Shown in pieces: positions 8,680 through 16,731 of a stretch of DNA of 44,101 bases; within the stretch, counting starts at the first letter, position 1, and each line of letters opens with the position of its first letter. The position numbers and the translations under genes were made by a program. The DNA is from Chromatiales bacterium. Lineage in GTDB: Bacteria > Pseudomonadota > Gammaproteobacteria > Thiohalomonadales > Thiohalomonadaceae. Under the pieces are notes generated by a model. It searched no databases and was not told the DNA's origin. It worked only from the letters and a program-made list of their open reading frames with translations. Location of the stretch: positions 1-44,101 of the forward strand of contig JAOUQQ010000008.1 of NCBI GenBank assembly GCA_029879245.1, written 5' to 3'.

Positions 8680-9966
8680 ATGTCATTTGATTCCCTCGGC
8701 CTTTCGGCCGAACTACTGCGTGCCGTTAGCGATAAAGGCTACAGCACACCCACACCCATCCAGAGTCAGGCAATACCTCATATCCTTGCCGGAAGTGACC
8801 TTATGGGCGGCGCACAAACCGGAACCGGTAAGACGGCCGGTTTTACCCTACCGCTGTTACATCGCCTTACACTCTCGGGAAGGGCTTCTCACGCTCGCCG
8901 TCCCGTCAGGGCACTGGTTCTTACCCCAACGCGTGAGCTTGCGGCCCAGGTTGGTGAGAGCGTAGTGGTGTATGGCAAATATCTGCCGCTGCGATCTGCT
9001 GTGATCTTCGGCGGAGTAAAGATCAATCCACAACTTCAGAAGCTACGCGCCGGTGTCGATATCCTTGTCGCCACTCCCGGGCGGCTTCTTGACCACATTG
9101 GCCAGAAGAGCGTCGATCTCTCACAGGTCGAAATACTGGTGCTCGATGAGGCCGATCGTATGTTAGATATGGGATTTATCCGCGATATCCGCAAGATACT
9201 TGCCTTACTCCCCAAACAGAAACAGACGCTGCTCTTCTCTGCCACCTTCTCCGACGAGATCAAACAGCTATCCAAAGGATTACTCCACTCACCGGCATTG
9301 GTAGAGGTGGCACGCCACAACACCGCCTCTGAGCGCGTCTCGCAGGTGATCCACCCTGTCGATAGCCATCGCAAGCGTGAACTGCTCTCCCACCTCATTG
9401 GTTCCAATAACTGGCGTCAGGTTCTGGTATTCAACCGGACCAAGCACAGCTGTAATCGCCTGGCCGAGCAGCTCACAACAGACGGTATTAGCGCAACAGC
9501 AATACACGGTAACAAAAGTCAGGGTGCACGTACCCGGGCACTGGCTGACTTCAAAAGCGGTAAGGTACGTGTTCTGGTAGCCACCGACATCGCCGCACGA
9601 GGTCTTGATATCAATCAGTTACCACACGTCATCAATTACGAGCTTCCCAATGTTGCCGAGGACTACGTCCATCGGATAGGGCGTACTGGTCGGGCAGGTA
9701 ATGAGGGGCAGGCGCTCTCTCTGGTCTGCATTGATGAGCTTAAGCTGCTCAATGATATCGAGCGTCTCCTCAAGCGTGAGATCCCACGAGTCATATTCGA
9801 CGATTTTCTACCAGACCCTAGCATCAAGGCCGTGCCCATCAACAACGGTCGCGGTACAAACAGAAGACCTGGCGGTAGAGATCACTCTGCCAATCGAGCC
9901 GCAAACGACAACCGCACACACCATTCACGCGGCGGTAAGAGATCACATGCCGCTCACCGTTCGTGA
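8680..9966 (+). CDS. rhlE: DEAD-box ATP-dependent RNA helicase RhlE
   Basis: The 428-residue protein has all the DEAD-box motifs in order: the Q motif (F3 and PTPIQ near 24-28), motif I AQTGTGKT (45-52), Ia PTRELAAQ (83-90), GG, TPGR, motif II DEAD (156-159), motif III SAT (187-189), then the second RecA lobe with ARGLDI and HRIGRTGR. The opening [16 protein letters not shown] and the short basic, low-complexity C-terminal tail ([14 protein letters not shown] onward) fit RhlE rather than DeaD or SrmB. RhlE remodels RNA in ribosome assembly and mRNA turnover. A small ORF starts 17 bp downstream and is probably co-transcribed. Confidence 0.94.
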   Translation: MSFDSLGLSAELLRAVSDKGYSTPTPIQSQAIPHILAGSDLMGGAQTGTGKTAGFTLPLLHRLTLSGRASHARRPVRALVLTPTRELAAQVGESVVVYGKYLPLRSAVIFGGVKINPQLQKLRAGVDILVATPGRLLDHIGQKSVDLSQVEILVLDEADRMLDMGFIRDIRKILALLPKQKQTLLFSATFSDEIKQLSKGLLHSPALVEVARHNTASERVSQVIHPVDSHRKRELLSHLIGSNNWRQVLVFNRTKHSCNRLAEQLTTDGISATAIHGNKSQGARTRALADFKSGKVRVLVATDIAARGLDINQLPHVINYELPNVAEDYVHRIGRTGRAGNEGQALSLVCIDELKLLNDIERLLKREIPRVIFDDFLPDPSIKAVPINNGRGTNRRPGGRDHSANRAANDNRTHHSRGGKRSHAAHRS

Positions 9967-9983
9967 CACGGAGGTAATGACAC

Positions 9984-10241
9984 ATGCAGCAACACACAAC
10001 TGAAAAGCACCTCTACCAGGTCGTGGCGGTTGAGAAGATCGACACCCCTGATGGCATGGATGGCAATAACTGGTATCGCTATCTCATACAACGCAAAGGC
10101 TCTGCGATTGATGGCATGAAATCTGGCACGTTAAACAGTGTCACCCTGCACGCAGAGAGTGTCGCCAGCGATCTGAATGATCGCATCGGCGGTCGCTCAG
10201 TTAGTGCCTATGCCACGCGCCGCCGCACCGCCGCGACTTAG
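9984..10241 (+). CDS. Small conserved-type protein downstream of rhlE
   Basis: The product is 85 residues with a strong Shine-Dalgarno GGAGGT about 9 nt before the ATG and only 17 bp after rhlE, so it probably shares the rhlE transcript. The sequence starts polar, has a central YLIQRKGSAIDGMKSGTL that looks like a small beta-rich fold, and ends in a basic RRRTAAT tail. No domain is recognised. Linkage to an RNA helicase and a basic end hint at nucleic-acid binding, which is inference only. Confidence 0.72.
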   Translation: MQQHTTEKHLYQVVAVEKIDTPDGMDGNNWYRYLIQRKGSAIDGMKSGTLNSVTLHAESVASDLNDRIGGRSVSAYATRRRTAAT

Positions 10242-10376
10242 CTAACAAAGTGTCTGCCTGCTACGGCAGATACACCACGACAAACACCCATACGGTAACT
10301 GATGGTGCCATAACCATTTGGCATCTCAAGTCCCGTACCGCTATTCGGATTCGCATTTCGCCTCCATCTATTGGTT

Positions 10377-10420
10377 GCGTCTCGCCTGACTGAATTTCTC
10401 TCAGGCCAACCACGAGACGC
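10377..10420 (+). promoter_or_regulatory. Hairpin abutting the methyltransferase start codon
   Basis: Outer arms GCGTCTCG/CGAGACGC (10377-10384 and 10413-10420) stack on inner arms CCTGA/TCAGG (10385-10389 and 10401-10405) with an 11-nt loop and a 7-nt one-sided bulge. The structure ends one base before the ATG at 10422 and covers the place where a ribosome site must lie, so it could restrain translation. Confidence 0.45.
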
Positions 10421-10421
10421 G

Positions 10422-11090
10422 ATGACGATGTCCCCCTATCAGGTAAAACACGAATTTTACACCTTCGGTGACAGCGAATTTGAGATCCGCTCTCTGCTGG
10501 ACAGACAACAGTACTGGGACCCTGATGGCGAGGCCGAACGCGCTAATGTGCCTGCTGCGATGTGGTCAATTTTTGGCCAGGTATGGCCTGCCGGGTTGTA
10601 TCTTGCGGAGTTGATGTCGGGTTTTCCCTTCAGGGGTAAGCGCATCCTTGAGGTGGGCTGCGGTCTAGGACTGGCAAGTCTGGTACTGCAGCGACTAGGG
10701 GCCGACATAACGACTACTGACCAGCATCCACTCGCCGAACAGTTTTTAGATAAAAATCTGCTTCTCAACAATCTCGCCGCCATTCCCTTCCACGCAGGTT
10801 CATGGGAAAGTGACGATCTGGAGATAGATCAATTCGATCTGATAATCGGCAGTGATCTATTATACGAGCCGCAACAGCCGACACCTCTTGCCGCCTTTAT
10901 AAAGCGGCATACCCACAACAATGCGGAGGTTATCATCGTCGATCCGGGTAGAGGTAATCACGGAAAGTTTAGTCGCGCCATGAGCGAACAGGGATTTTTA
11001 CGCCGTACATCGTGGTCAGACAAACAACATATTCGAGATACCCTTCACAAGGGATTTTTACTGAACTACCATCGCACTGCCGTGGCATAG
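10422..11090 (+). CDS. Class I SAM-dependent methyltransferase (METTL21-like)
   Basis: The 222-residue protein has a seven-strand Rossmann methyltransferase core: motif I LEVGCGLG (76-83), an acidic post-strand residue in TTTDQHP, then DLIIGSDLLYEP. The last is the DLLY variant common in METTL21 / nicotinamide-N-methyltransferase-like protein lysine methyltransferases. The N-terminal YWDPDG and WPAGLYLAELM also fit that group. The substrate is unknown and probably a protein. I choose ATG 10422 over an upstream TTG at 10371 because the intervening DNA forms a hairpin and the TTG has no ribosome site; ATG 10428 is also possible. It stands alone on the plus strand. Confidence 0.82.
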   Translation: MTMSPYQVKHEFYTFGDSEFEIRSLLDRQQYWDPDGEAERANVPAAMWSIFGQVWPAGLYLAELMSGFPFRGKRILEVGCGLGLASLVLQRLGADITTTDQHPLAEQFLDKNLLLNNLAAIPFHAGSWESDDLEIDQFDLIIGSDLLYEPQQPTPLAAFIKRHTHNNAEVIIVDPGRGNHGKFSRAMSEQGFLRRTSWSDKQHIRDTLHKGFLLNYHRTAVA

Positions 11091-11148
11091 AGTGTAGTTA
11101 GATGTCCTCCAATCATTAGGGCTCGACTGGCGTTCTGTACATTCCTCT

Positions 11149-11358
11149 CTATACATCTCCCATCAGAAGAGGAAGAACCACCTTCTCATAGTGCTCACGC
11201 TGATTTACCGACAGGCTCGCAAGATTTCCATCATTGGCGATCAGCAGAATCGCCAGACCCCTGGCCACGGTCGGGTCCATCCCAATCTCCGTGGCATAGG
11301 CCTCAATGGCGCCTGGCGTGTCATTAATAAGAATATTCAGTGCTTGCAGGTTAACCAT
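11149..11358 (-). CDS. Small protein of unknown function
   Basis: The product is 69 residues, without signal or membrane segment. The sequence (MVNLQALNILINDTPGAIE onward) is predicted mainly helical, with a hydrophobic ARGLAILLIAN helix. The Shine-Dalgarno is weak (AAGAGA, about 3 nt upstream). Composition is protein-like and the gene is not covered by another on the opposite strand, so I keep it. The family is not recognised. Confidence 0.5.
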   Translation of the reverse strand: MVNLQALNILINDTPGAIEAYATEIGMDPTVARGLAILLIANDGNLASLSVNQREHYEKVVLPLLMGDV

Positions 11359-11712
11359 TATCTCTTATCCCACTCTCTTTTCCGCATAGTTTAACATGTA
11401 ACATATTGGTAACTTTGTGACTCCTTCTAGAGAATACTGGAAGTATGCACAGCCATGTCAGTGCAACTTGTCTAATGCGTAGATTATTACACTTAGCAAA
11501 ATATCCATGCCGTCATTTTGTCCTAAGGGCTTGATTGAGAGCACTTCCGATAAAACCAGATCATCAAATTTTCATTATGAATTGGGGGTATTCATACCCT
11601 TTTTGTCACAATTTGCTATGATACAGGGCCGTCTGGTTGACAGGAGCGTTAACGACGGTAGATAAAACACTAACTAAAATGACAATCGTCGGAAAGCACG
11701 AGAGGTTGCGCT
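11359..11712. other. Intergenic region with a possible extended -10 promoter for the EAL gene
   Basis: About 350 bp, A+T-rich, without a convincing gene. TGCTATGAT at 11614-11622 looks like an extended -10 (TG-n-TATGAT) and would give an EAL-gene leader of about 85 nt. No clear -35 is present. I see no c-di-GMP riboswitch signature. Confidence 0.35.
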
Positions 11713-12522
11713 ATGAACAATCGAGCCGATACGCTCGCTGTCACGCTGGCTGAGTTGCGACTCGCCATCGATGAGCAGCGCCTCCGCCCCGCCTATCAAC
11801 CAATAATCGAACTGGCCACCGGCCAGGTTGTTGCTGAAGAGGCACTAGCGAGGATCATCACCCCGGAGGGCGACGTGATTCCCGCCGAGGCCTTTATTCA
11901 GATGGCCGAAGAGCGCGGTCTGGTACACCTCATCGACCATCAGCTCATCAGTCACACCGTACGCCGCTGTGTCGGCCAATTGGCGGGGGGCGCCTCTCCC
12001 ATCGACCACTTTGTCAATATCTCCGCCGATTTGCTCGAATTTCCCGCACTGGTACAGAGCATCCTTGATCTGGCAGTGCAGAGCTGCACCAGTTGTTTCG
12101 CCTCCGTGCCTGAGAAAAAACCGTTGGTGATCGAGATCACCGAGCGCCAGCTTCTCACCGACATCCCCCGCACCCGCGAGGTACTGGCCCCCTTCCTCGA
12201 CTTTGGCCTGCGTCTGGCCATTGATGATTTTGGTAGCGGCTACTCCTCACTCCTCTACCTGGCTGACCTTCCGGTCACCTTCCTCAAACTTGAAGGGGAG
12301 CTAGTGCGCCGCGCACCACACGAACCGAAGGTCCGCGCCATCCTGCGCGGTGTCCAGGATCTGGCACAGGAACTAGAGGTAAAGACCATTGGTGAGTTTA
12401 TTGAGGATGAGCGCACCCTCGACTGTGTCCGCGAGATCGGCATCGACTGGGCACAGGGCCACCACCTCGGTCGCCCCGAGGTTGATCACCGTACCAACTG
12501 GCTTGATGTGGGCACCACCTAA
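11713..12522 (+). CDS. EAL-domain cyclic-di-GMP phosphodiesterase (stand-alone)
   Basis: The 269-residue protein is almost entirely one EAL domain with no GGDEF or obvious sensor. The catalytic set appears complete: Glu43 of EAL, Asn102 (VNIS), Glu141 (EITE), Asp171-Asp172 (DDFGSGYSSL), Lys192, Glu228 and Gln248 (QGHHLGRP). Differences from consensus are KLEGELV where KID is usual and IGEFIED where AEGVE is usual, so activity is likely but not certain. A short insertion with two Cys residues (QSCTSC, about 123-128) is unusual. Hydrolysis of c-di-GMP would favour motility over biofilm. GAGAGG lies 8 nt upstream of the start. A decayed LysR gene lies immediately downstream on the other strand. 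Confidence 0.88.
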   Translation: MNNRADTLAVTLAELRLAIDEQRLRPAYQPIIELATGQVVAEEALARIITPEGDVIPAEAFIQMAEERGLVHLIDHQLISHTVRRCVGQLAGGASPIDHFVNISADLLEFPALVQSILDLAVQSCTSCFASVPEKKPLVIEITERQLLTDIPRTREVLAPFLDFGLRLAIDDFGSGYSSLLYLADLPVTFLKLEGELVRRAPHEPKVRAILRGVQDLAQELEVKTIGEFIEDERTLDCVREIGIDWAQGHHLGRPEVDHRTNWLDVGTT

Positions 12523-12538
12523 ACAGAAGGTGTCCGCC

Positions 12539-12960
12539 TCAACCCAGACCCTCATAGGGCGCTTCCGCAAACCACTCCGCACCCAGGTGCGTCAACTTAA
12601 CCCCGGCCGCTGCCTGTATCAGTGCGATCTCTGTCAGTACGCAACTGAAACGCTTTACGCTGCACCTCAAAGCCAAAATCATCCGCGACCGCAGCATCTC
12701 ATCATCCTGATCAAAGCCGAGCAGCCCAATCAGGCTAGGGTGGCCTAAGCATTCGCAGGGCGATGTCCGCCTCCCGTCTGCTAAGGCTGCTGACGTGGTT
12801 ACTGATCACCACCTCGATATCGACAGAGGTGTGGTCCAGGCGAAACGCCGCCAGCGCATTCGGCAACAGATAGGTTCCCACCACCTTATTGACACTCAGG
12901 CGCACCTCCCCGCTTACTACCTCAGAGAGCCCCCTGCCTGACGTGAATAACGCGCTAACT
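12539..12960 (-). pseudogene. Remnant of a LysR-family transcriptional regulator
   Basis: No intact ORF fills the gap between the EAL and TetR genes, but the minus strand carries LysR effector-domain sequence in broken frames. One frame reads SGEVRLSVNKVVGTYLLPNA, continues with SSLSRREADIALRMLRPP and stops at TAG 12738-12736. The next piece is in another frame, LLGFDQDDEML, and further on comes EIALIQAAAG before a TGA at 12541-12539. A third frame reads FGFEVQRKAFQLRTD. These blocks are in correct family order. The N-terminal helix-turn-helix part is missing; the remnant abuts the end of the TetR gene at 12969. At least one stop and two frameshifts make it non-functional. Confidence 0.82.
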
Positions 12961-12968
12961 CCTGCTCG

Positions 12969-13553
12969 CTACAGCTTTCTCTCACTTATTAGTTCAGATG
13001 CAACACGCCTGCACCCTCTTAATAGCCCCAGCTGAGCCTTCTCATCGGTCAGGGTGCGGGCGATGGCAACACCACCGATCATCATACTGGTAATCGCCAT
13101 CACCCTCTCCCTGTCTAGCCGGCTTCCCGTTCTGGTTGCCATGCGAAGTATCCGGCTCATCTTCAGGAAGACCTCGGTATAGGCTTCACGCGCCTCCCTG
13201 TCATTTAGCGCCACGTCGGTGATCAGAAAGGCGAGTGGACACGGCATCTCTGCCTCATTGATATGGCCCATACTCAGGTATTCACTAACAAGTTGAAGCA
13301 GCCAGGCCTGCTGATCTACATCCTCTGGTTTCGGCCTGGCTAATGGTGAAAAGAGCGGTGCCCCTGAGATCGCCTGAGCATAGAGATCATGTTTACTCTT
13401 GAAATGGGCATAAAACGCCCCTCGTGTCAGCCGCGCATCGGCCATGATCTCATTAATCGAGGTCCCCTCAAATCCGCGCCGGGTAAACAGGCGTGCCGCG
13501 CTTTGCAAAATGCGCTCCCGACTCTGCTGTTTGTGATCGTGACTATAGGGCAT
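12969..13553 (-). CDS. TetR/AcrR family transcriptional regulator
   Basis: The 194-residue protein has an N-terminal TetR helix-turn-helix: RILQSAARLFTRRGFEGTSI, then ADARLTRGAFYAHFKSKHDLY as recognition helix and linker. The C-terminal ligand domain resembles the AcrR/NemR-like C-terminal type (MPCPLAFLITDVALND). Such proteins usually repress a neighbouring gene until a small molecule binds. It is transcribed away from a MAPEG gene with 87 bp between starts, and a perfect palindrome lies in that gap (13568-13587), so autoregulation and control of the MAPEG gene are likely. Confidence 0.92.
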   Translation of the reverse strand: MPYSHDHKQQSRERILQSAARLFTRRGFEGTSINEIMADARLTRGAFYAHFKSKHDLYAQAISGAPLFSPLARPKPEDVDQQAWLLQLVSEYLSMGHINEAEMPCPLAFLITDVALNDREAREAYTEVFLKMSRILRMATRTGSRLDRERVMAITSMMIGGVAIARTLTDEKAQLGLLRGCRRVASELISERKL

Positions 13554-13567
13554 CGCTCGCCTACCTT

Positions 13568-13587
13568 AATATGATGTTGAACATATT
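13568..13587. promoter_or_regulatory. Predicted TetR operator between the divergent genes
   Basis: AATATG and CATATT (13568-13573 and 13582-13587) form a perfect inverted repeat around 8 nt. Nested inside it is a second perfect palindrome, ATGTT-G-AACAT (13574-13584). The site is 15 bp upstream of the TetR start and about 54 bp upstream of the MAPEG start, the usual position for an autoregulated TetR operator. Confidence 0.65.
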
Positions 13588-13640
13588 TTGTCTCTGGCTA
13601 CTATAACAGCTGAAAAATACGAAACGAAGGGAGTAATACT

Positions 13641-14066
13641 ATGGCTGAACAGATTCTATACCCTATCTTTGTCCTTGCGGCCCTCGCCTTTTACGTCGGG
13701 ATCAGGCTGTCAAATCTGCGTGTTCGGGCCGTGATGAGTGGTGAGGTCAAGATAAGTTATTTCAGATGTAATCGGGGTGCTGAGCTACCCGACTACCTGA
13801 TGCAGACTGAGCAGAACTACACCAATCAGTTTGAGCTACCGGTACTGTTTTACGTCGCCTGCCTGATCGCCTACAGCGCCTCACTGGTAGATGTGGTCAA
13901 TATCGCTCTCGCATGGATTTTCGTGGTCAGTCGCCTCGCACATACCTATACCCATATACGTGAAAACCGACTCCTCAAGCGCCGGCGCGCATTCATTACC
14001 GGCTACCTTGCATTGGTTATACTGTGGTTAGAGCTGTTAGTGAGGTTAACTATTTATCGAGGGTAG
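13641..14066 (+). CDS. MAPEG family membrane protein
   Basis: The 141-residue protein has four membrane spans and the MAPEG fold pattern: an N-terminal span, a loop with RVRAVMSGE, EQNYTNQFELPVLFYVACLIAY (the conserved N-x-x-E-x-P block), and VVSRLAHTYTHIRENRLLKRR. The family includes microsomal glutathione transferases and leukotriene/prostaglandin synthases; bacterial members are often linked to detoxification of electrophiles. The Shine-Dalgarno AAGGGAG is well placed. Divergence from a TetR regulator suggests induction by a toxic small molecule. Substrate unknown. Confidence 0.88.
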   Translation: MAEQILYPIFVLAALAFYVGIRLSNLRVRAVMSGEVKISYFRCNRGAELPDYLMQTEQNYTNQFELPVLFYVACLIAYSASLVDVVNIALAWIFVVSRLAHTYTHIRENRLLKRRRAFITGYLALVILWLELLVRLTIYRG

Positions 14067-14293
14067 AGGATTAGTCTGATCATCAGATTGGTGTGGCTAT
14101 TAATCAGCGCCTGTTTCAAAGCGCCTCTGTCCCATATTAAACCCACCATTGAATCGCACCAATGTCGGAGCCGTCTCGCAAGACAACGGGGCGCCCTCTG
14201 CCTACTTCTGAATGCCCCCTCGCCACCACACAACGTTTCATATCCCTTCAGTTGTTGTCATAATGCCGCTCTCCAATTCCACCGGAAAGTGCC

Positions 14294-15208
14294 ATGTGGT
14301 TTAAGAATCTCGTTCTGTTTCGCCTTAGTCGCCCCTTTGAGCTGGATCACGACGCCCTGGACCAGGCGCTGCAGGGCCACCCCTTCCACCCCTGCGGAAA
14401 AAGCGCTCCCTTCAGCTACGGCTGGTCTCAGCCGCTGGGGCGCAATGGTCAGCAGCTGGTTCACACTGTCGGCAACTACTCGATGATCTGCGCCCGTAAG
14501 GAGGAGCGCCTCCTCCCCTCTGCGGTGATCAACGAACAGTTAGCCGAGCGGGTGGAACAGCTCGAGCAGGCCGAATCGCGCTCGCTGGGGCGTAAAGAGC
14601 GCCAGCAGCTAAAAGAGGAGCTCACCCAAACCCTGCTGCCCCAGGCCTTCACCCGTAACACCACCTGCTACGCCTATATTGACCGCACCCATCGCTGGCT
14701 TGTGGTCGATACCAGCAGTGCTAACCGCGCCGAGGAGCTGATAACCCTGCTGCGACAATCGCTGGATGGGATAGGCCTGCGCCAGCCACAGACCGAGGAG
14801 TCTCCCCGCGTGGTGATGAGCGAGTGGCTTCGCGGTGACAACATTCCGACAGGGTTTGAACTGGGCGATGAGTACGAGTTACAGGAGAGTGATAAGGATG
14901 GGGCTATCGTACGCTGCCGCCGCCAGGACCCGCACAGCGAGGAGGTTCAGGGCCTCCTCAACGCCGGCAAACAGGTGACTAAACTCTCTCTCAACTGGCG
15001 TGAGCGTGTCGCGTTCGTGCTGGGTGAAGATCTGACCATTAAGCGCCTGCGTTTCACCGACGCGATAAAAGAGGAGCTGGACGATTATACCGACGACCCC
15101 GTGCTGCAGTTCGATAGTGATTTTGCCTTTATGACGCTAGAGCTATATAAAATGATCGAAGAGGTGATGGCAGTCTTTGGTGGGGATAGCGAGGTGACAG
15201 ATCTCTGA
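14294..15208 (+). CDS. rdgC: Recombination-associated protein RdgC
   Basis: At 304 residues it is close to the E. coli length. It starts MWFKNLVLFRLSRPF and contains the RdgC blocks FHPCG, GWSQPLG, ERLLPSAVINE, LPQAFTRNT, WRERVAFVL and IKRLRFTDAIKEE. RdgC forms a ring-shaped dimer around double-stranded DNA and modulates RecA loading. GGAAAG lies 6 nt before the ATG. The gene stands alone, convergent with yjdM; about 225 bp upstream hold only short palindromic sequence such as TCTGATCATCAGA and no gene I can support. Confidence 0.96.
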   Translation: MWFKNLVLFRLSRPFELDHDALDQALQGHPFHPCGKSAPFSYGWSQPLGRNGQQLVHTVGNYSMICARKEERLLPSAVINEQLAERVEQLEQAESRSLGRKERQQLKEELTQTLLPQAFTRNTTCYAYIDRTHRWLVVDTSSANRAEELITLLRQSLDGIGLRQPQTEESPRVVMSEWLRGDNIPTGFELGDEYELQESDKDGAIVRCRRQDPHSEEVQGLLNAGKQVTKLSLNWRERVAFVLGEDLTIKRLRFTDAIKEELDDYTDDPVLQFDSDFAFMTLELYKMIEEVMAVFGGDSEVTDL

Positions 15209-15267
15209 TATCCCGATCATCATTCAAAGCAGTATTACAATCTGAAACTACACTAAGCCACAGTTGT

Positions 15268-15612
15268 TCAAACTGATCGCTTCACAAACTCCGACTTCAG
15301 CATCATCGCTCCAAAGCCGGGGATATGGCAGTCGATATTATGATCACCATCAACCAGGCGGATGTTTTTTACCCTGGTACCCACCTTGAGCACCGAAGAG
15401 CTCCCCTTCAGTTTCAGATCCTTTACCACAGTTACAGTATCACCATCCTGAAGGCGATTACCGTTGGCATCCTTCACTATCAACTCATTGGCATTAACCG
15501 CATCATCACCAGACTTACTCCACTCATGACCGCACGACGGACAGACGCACATCTCACCATCCTCATAGGTGTATTCTGAGTTACAGTTGGGGCAGTGGGG
15601 GAGCTCGCTCAT
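15268..15612 (-). CDS. yjdM: YjdM/PhnA-type zinc-ribbon protein
   Basis: The 114-residue protein has an N-terminal zinc ribbon (CPNC at 7-10, CPSCGHEWS at 24-27), then [23 protein letters not shown] and [20 protein letters not shown]-like blocks that define the YjdM family (formerly PhnA, alkylphosphonate utilisation operon protein A). The historic link to phosphonate use is not supported for this family, and no phn genes are present. AGGAG lies before the ATG. The cellular role is unknown. Confidence 0.93.
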   Translation of the reverse strand: MSELPHCPNCNSEYTYEDGEMCVCPSCGHEWSKSGDDAVNANELIVKDANGNRLQDGDTVTVVKDLKLKGSSSVLKVGTRVKNIRLVDGDHNIDCHIPGFGAMMLKSEFVKRSV

Positions 15613-15744
15613 CGGTGTCTCCTGCTATGAGGTAAGGGGTGTAACGAGTATACATGATGTCTGCCCGAGCCCTGCTGAGCTCACCAGCGGTCTTTATGTG
15701 AAGCTGCTTCTGATATATCGAGAATGGTTGTCACCGGTCAATCG

Positions 15745-16572
15745 CTACACCAGACGAATCCCGTCTTTCTCAATGATGATCACCCGCTCTTTATAAAGGC
15801 TGCTAATCGCCTTCTTGAAGGCCGCCTTGCTCATCGCCAGTTGCGCCTCAATCTCGGCAGGGGGTGATTTGTCGTGCAGCGGTGCAGTACCGTTGTGAGT
15901 CTTCAAGTACTCCAGCACCTTTGCTGCGTTCTTATCCTTTGTCTCCTTACCACCATGCAGTGTGATATCGAGACGACCATCCGGGCGGATGCGTTTGATA
16001 AAACCCTGCTTGCTCTGGCCAAAGCTGAGACGCTCGAACACCTCATCCTTGTAGAGCACACCCCAGTGAGTGTGGTTAACAATCACCTTGTAACCAAGGT
16101 CGGTGGAGTTGGCGATAATCAGGCTCACCCGCTGGCGTGGACGGAAGGTACTGGCGCCATCGTCCTGCAGAAACTTGTCGATCTTCGATGAGGCGGTAAT
16201 ACGTCCCTTTACATCGAGATAGAGGTGAACGATATACGACTTCCCCACCTCCATCGGCCGATGCTGCTCCGCAAAGGGGACGAACAGATCCTTATCCAGC
16301 CCCCAGTCAAGAAAGGCTCCCACATCGGTAAGGTCAGAGACCTGCAGATAGGCAAACTCACCCAGCTCCGCCTTAGCCCGCTGGGTCGTCGCCACCGGCA
16401 GGTTGTCGGAGTCGAGGTAGAGAAACACCGGCACCATGTCGCCCACAGCAAGGTCGGGGGTCATATAACGACGTGGCAACAACACCTCACCCAGTTCGCC
16501 GGCATCAAGGTAGGCACCGAAATCGAGGATCTTCACTACTTTCAGGGTGTAGTCATGGCCAATTTCGATCAT
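15745..16572 (-). CDS. CvfB-like S1-domain RNA-binding protein
   Basis: The 275-residue protein matches the CvfB/YitL family. Tandem S1-type beta barrels come first (LKVVKILDFGAYLDAGELGEVLLPRR; DVGAFLDWGLDKDLFVPF), then a further S1-like barrel (GYKVIVNHTHWGVLYKDEVF) and a C-terminal winged helix (MSKAAFKKAISSLYKERVI). Staphylococcal CvfB binds RNA and influences virulence gene expression; the proteobacterial role is not established. The Shine-Dalgarno is weak. About 160 bp of sequence without features separates it from the flavoprotein gene upstream. Confidence 0.9.
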   Translation of the reverse strand: MIEIGHDYTLKVVKILDFGAYLDAGELGEVLLPRRYMTPDLAVGDMVPVFLYLDSDNLPVATTQRAKAELGEFAYLQVSDLTDVGAFLDWGLDKDLFVPFAEQHRPMEVGKSYIVHLYLDVKGRITASSKIDKFLQDDGASTFRPRQRVSLIIANSTDLGYKVIVNHTHWGVLYKDEVFERLSFGQSKQGFIKRIRPDGRLDITLHGGKETKDKNAAKVLEYLKTHNGTAPLHDKSPPAEIEAQLAMSKAAFKKAISSLYKERVIIIEKDGIRLV

Positions 16573-16731
16573 TGGGAAGGGCTCGTGTGTGGATGGGATT
16601 TTGAGAGTATACCGGGGTTTTGGGGATGTTATCTGTAATTACGTTGAACACGTACAGCACAATGCACTATGGGGTTCGCTGGAGCGAAGTCATCTTACCT
16701 GTTATTTTCAATGATCCCGGCACCTTGACTA

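Noticed and set aside
12389-12748. 119-codon plus-strand frame overlapping the end of the EAL gene
   Set aside because: Overlaps the EAL gene out of frame, and its second half is antisense to the LysR remnant.
14088-14486. 132-codon plus-strand frame before and across the start of rdgC
   Set aside because: Overlaps rdgC in another frame, has no ribosome site and no recognisable domain.
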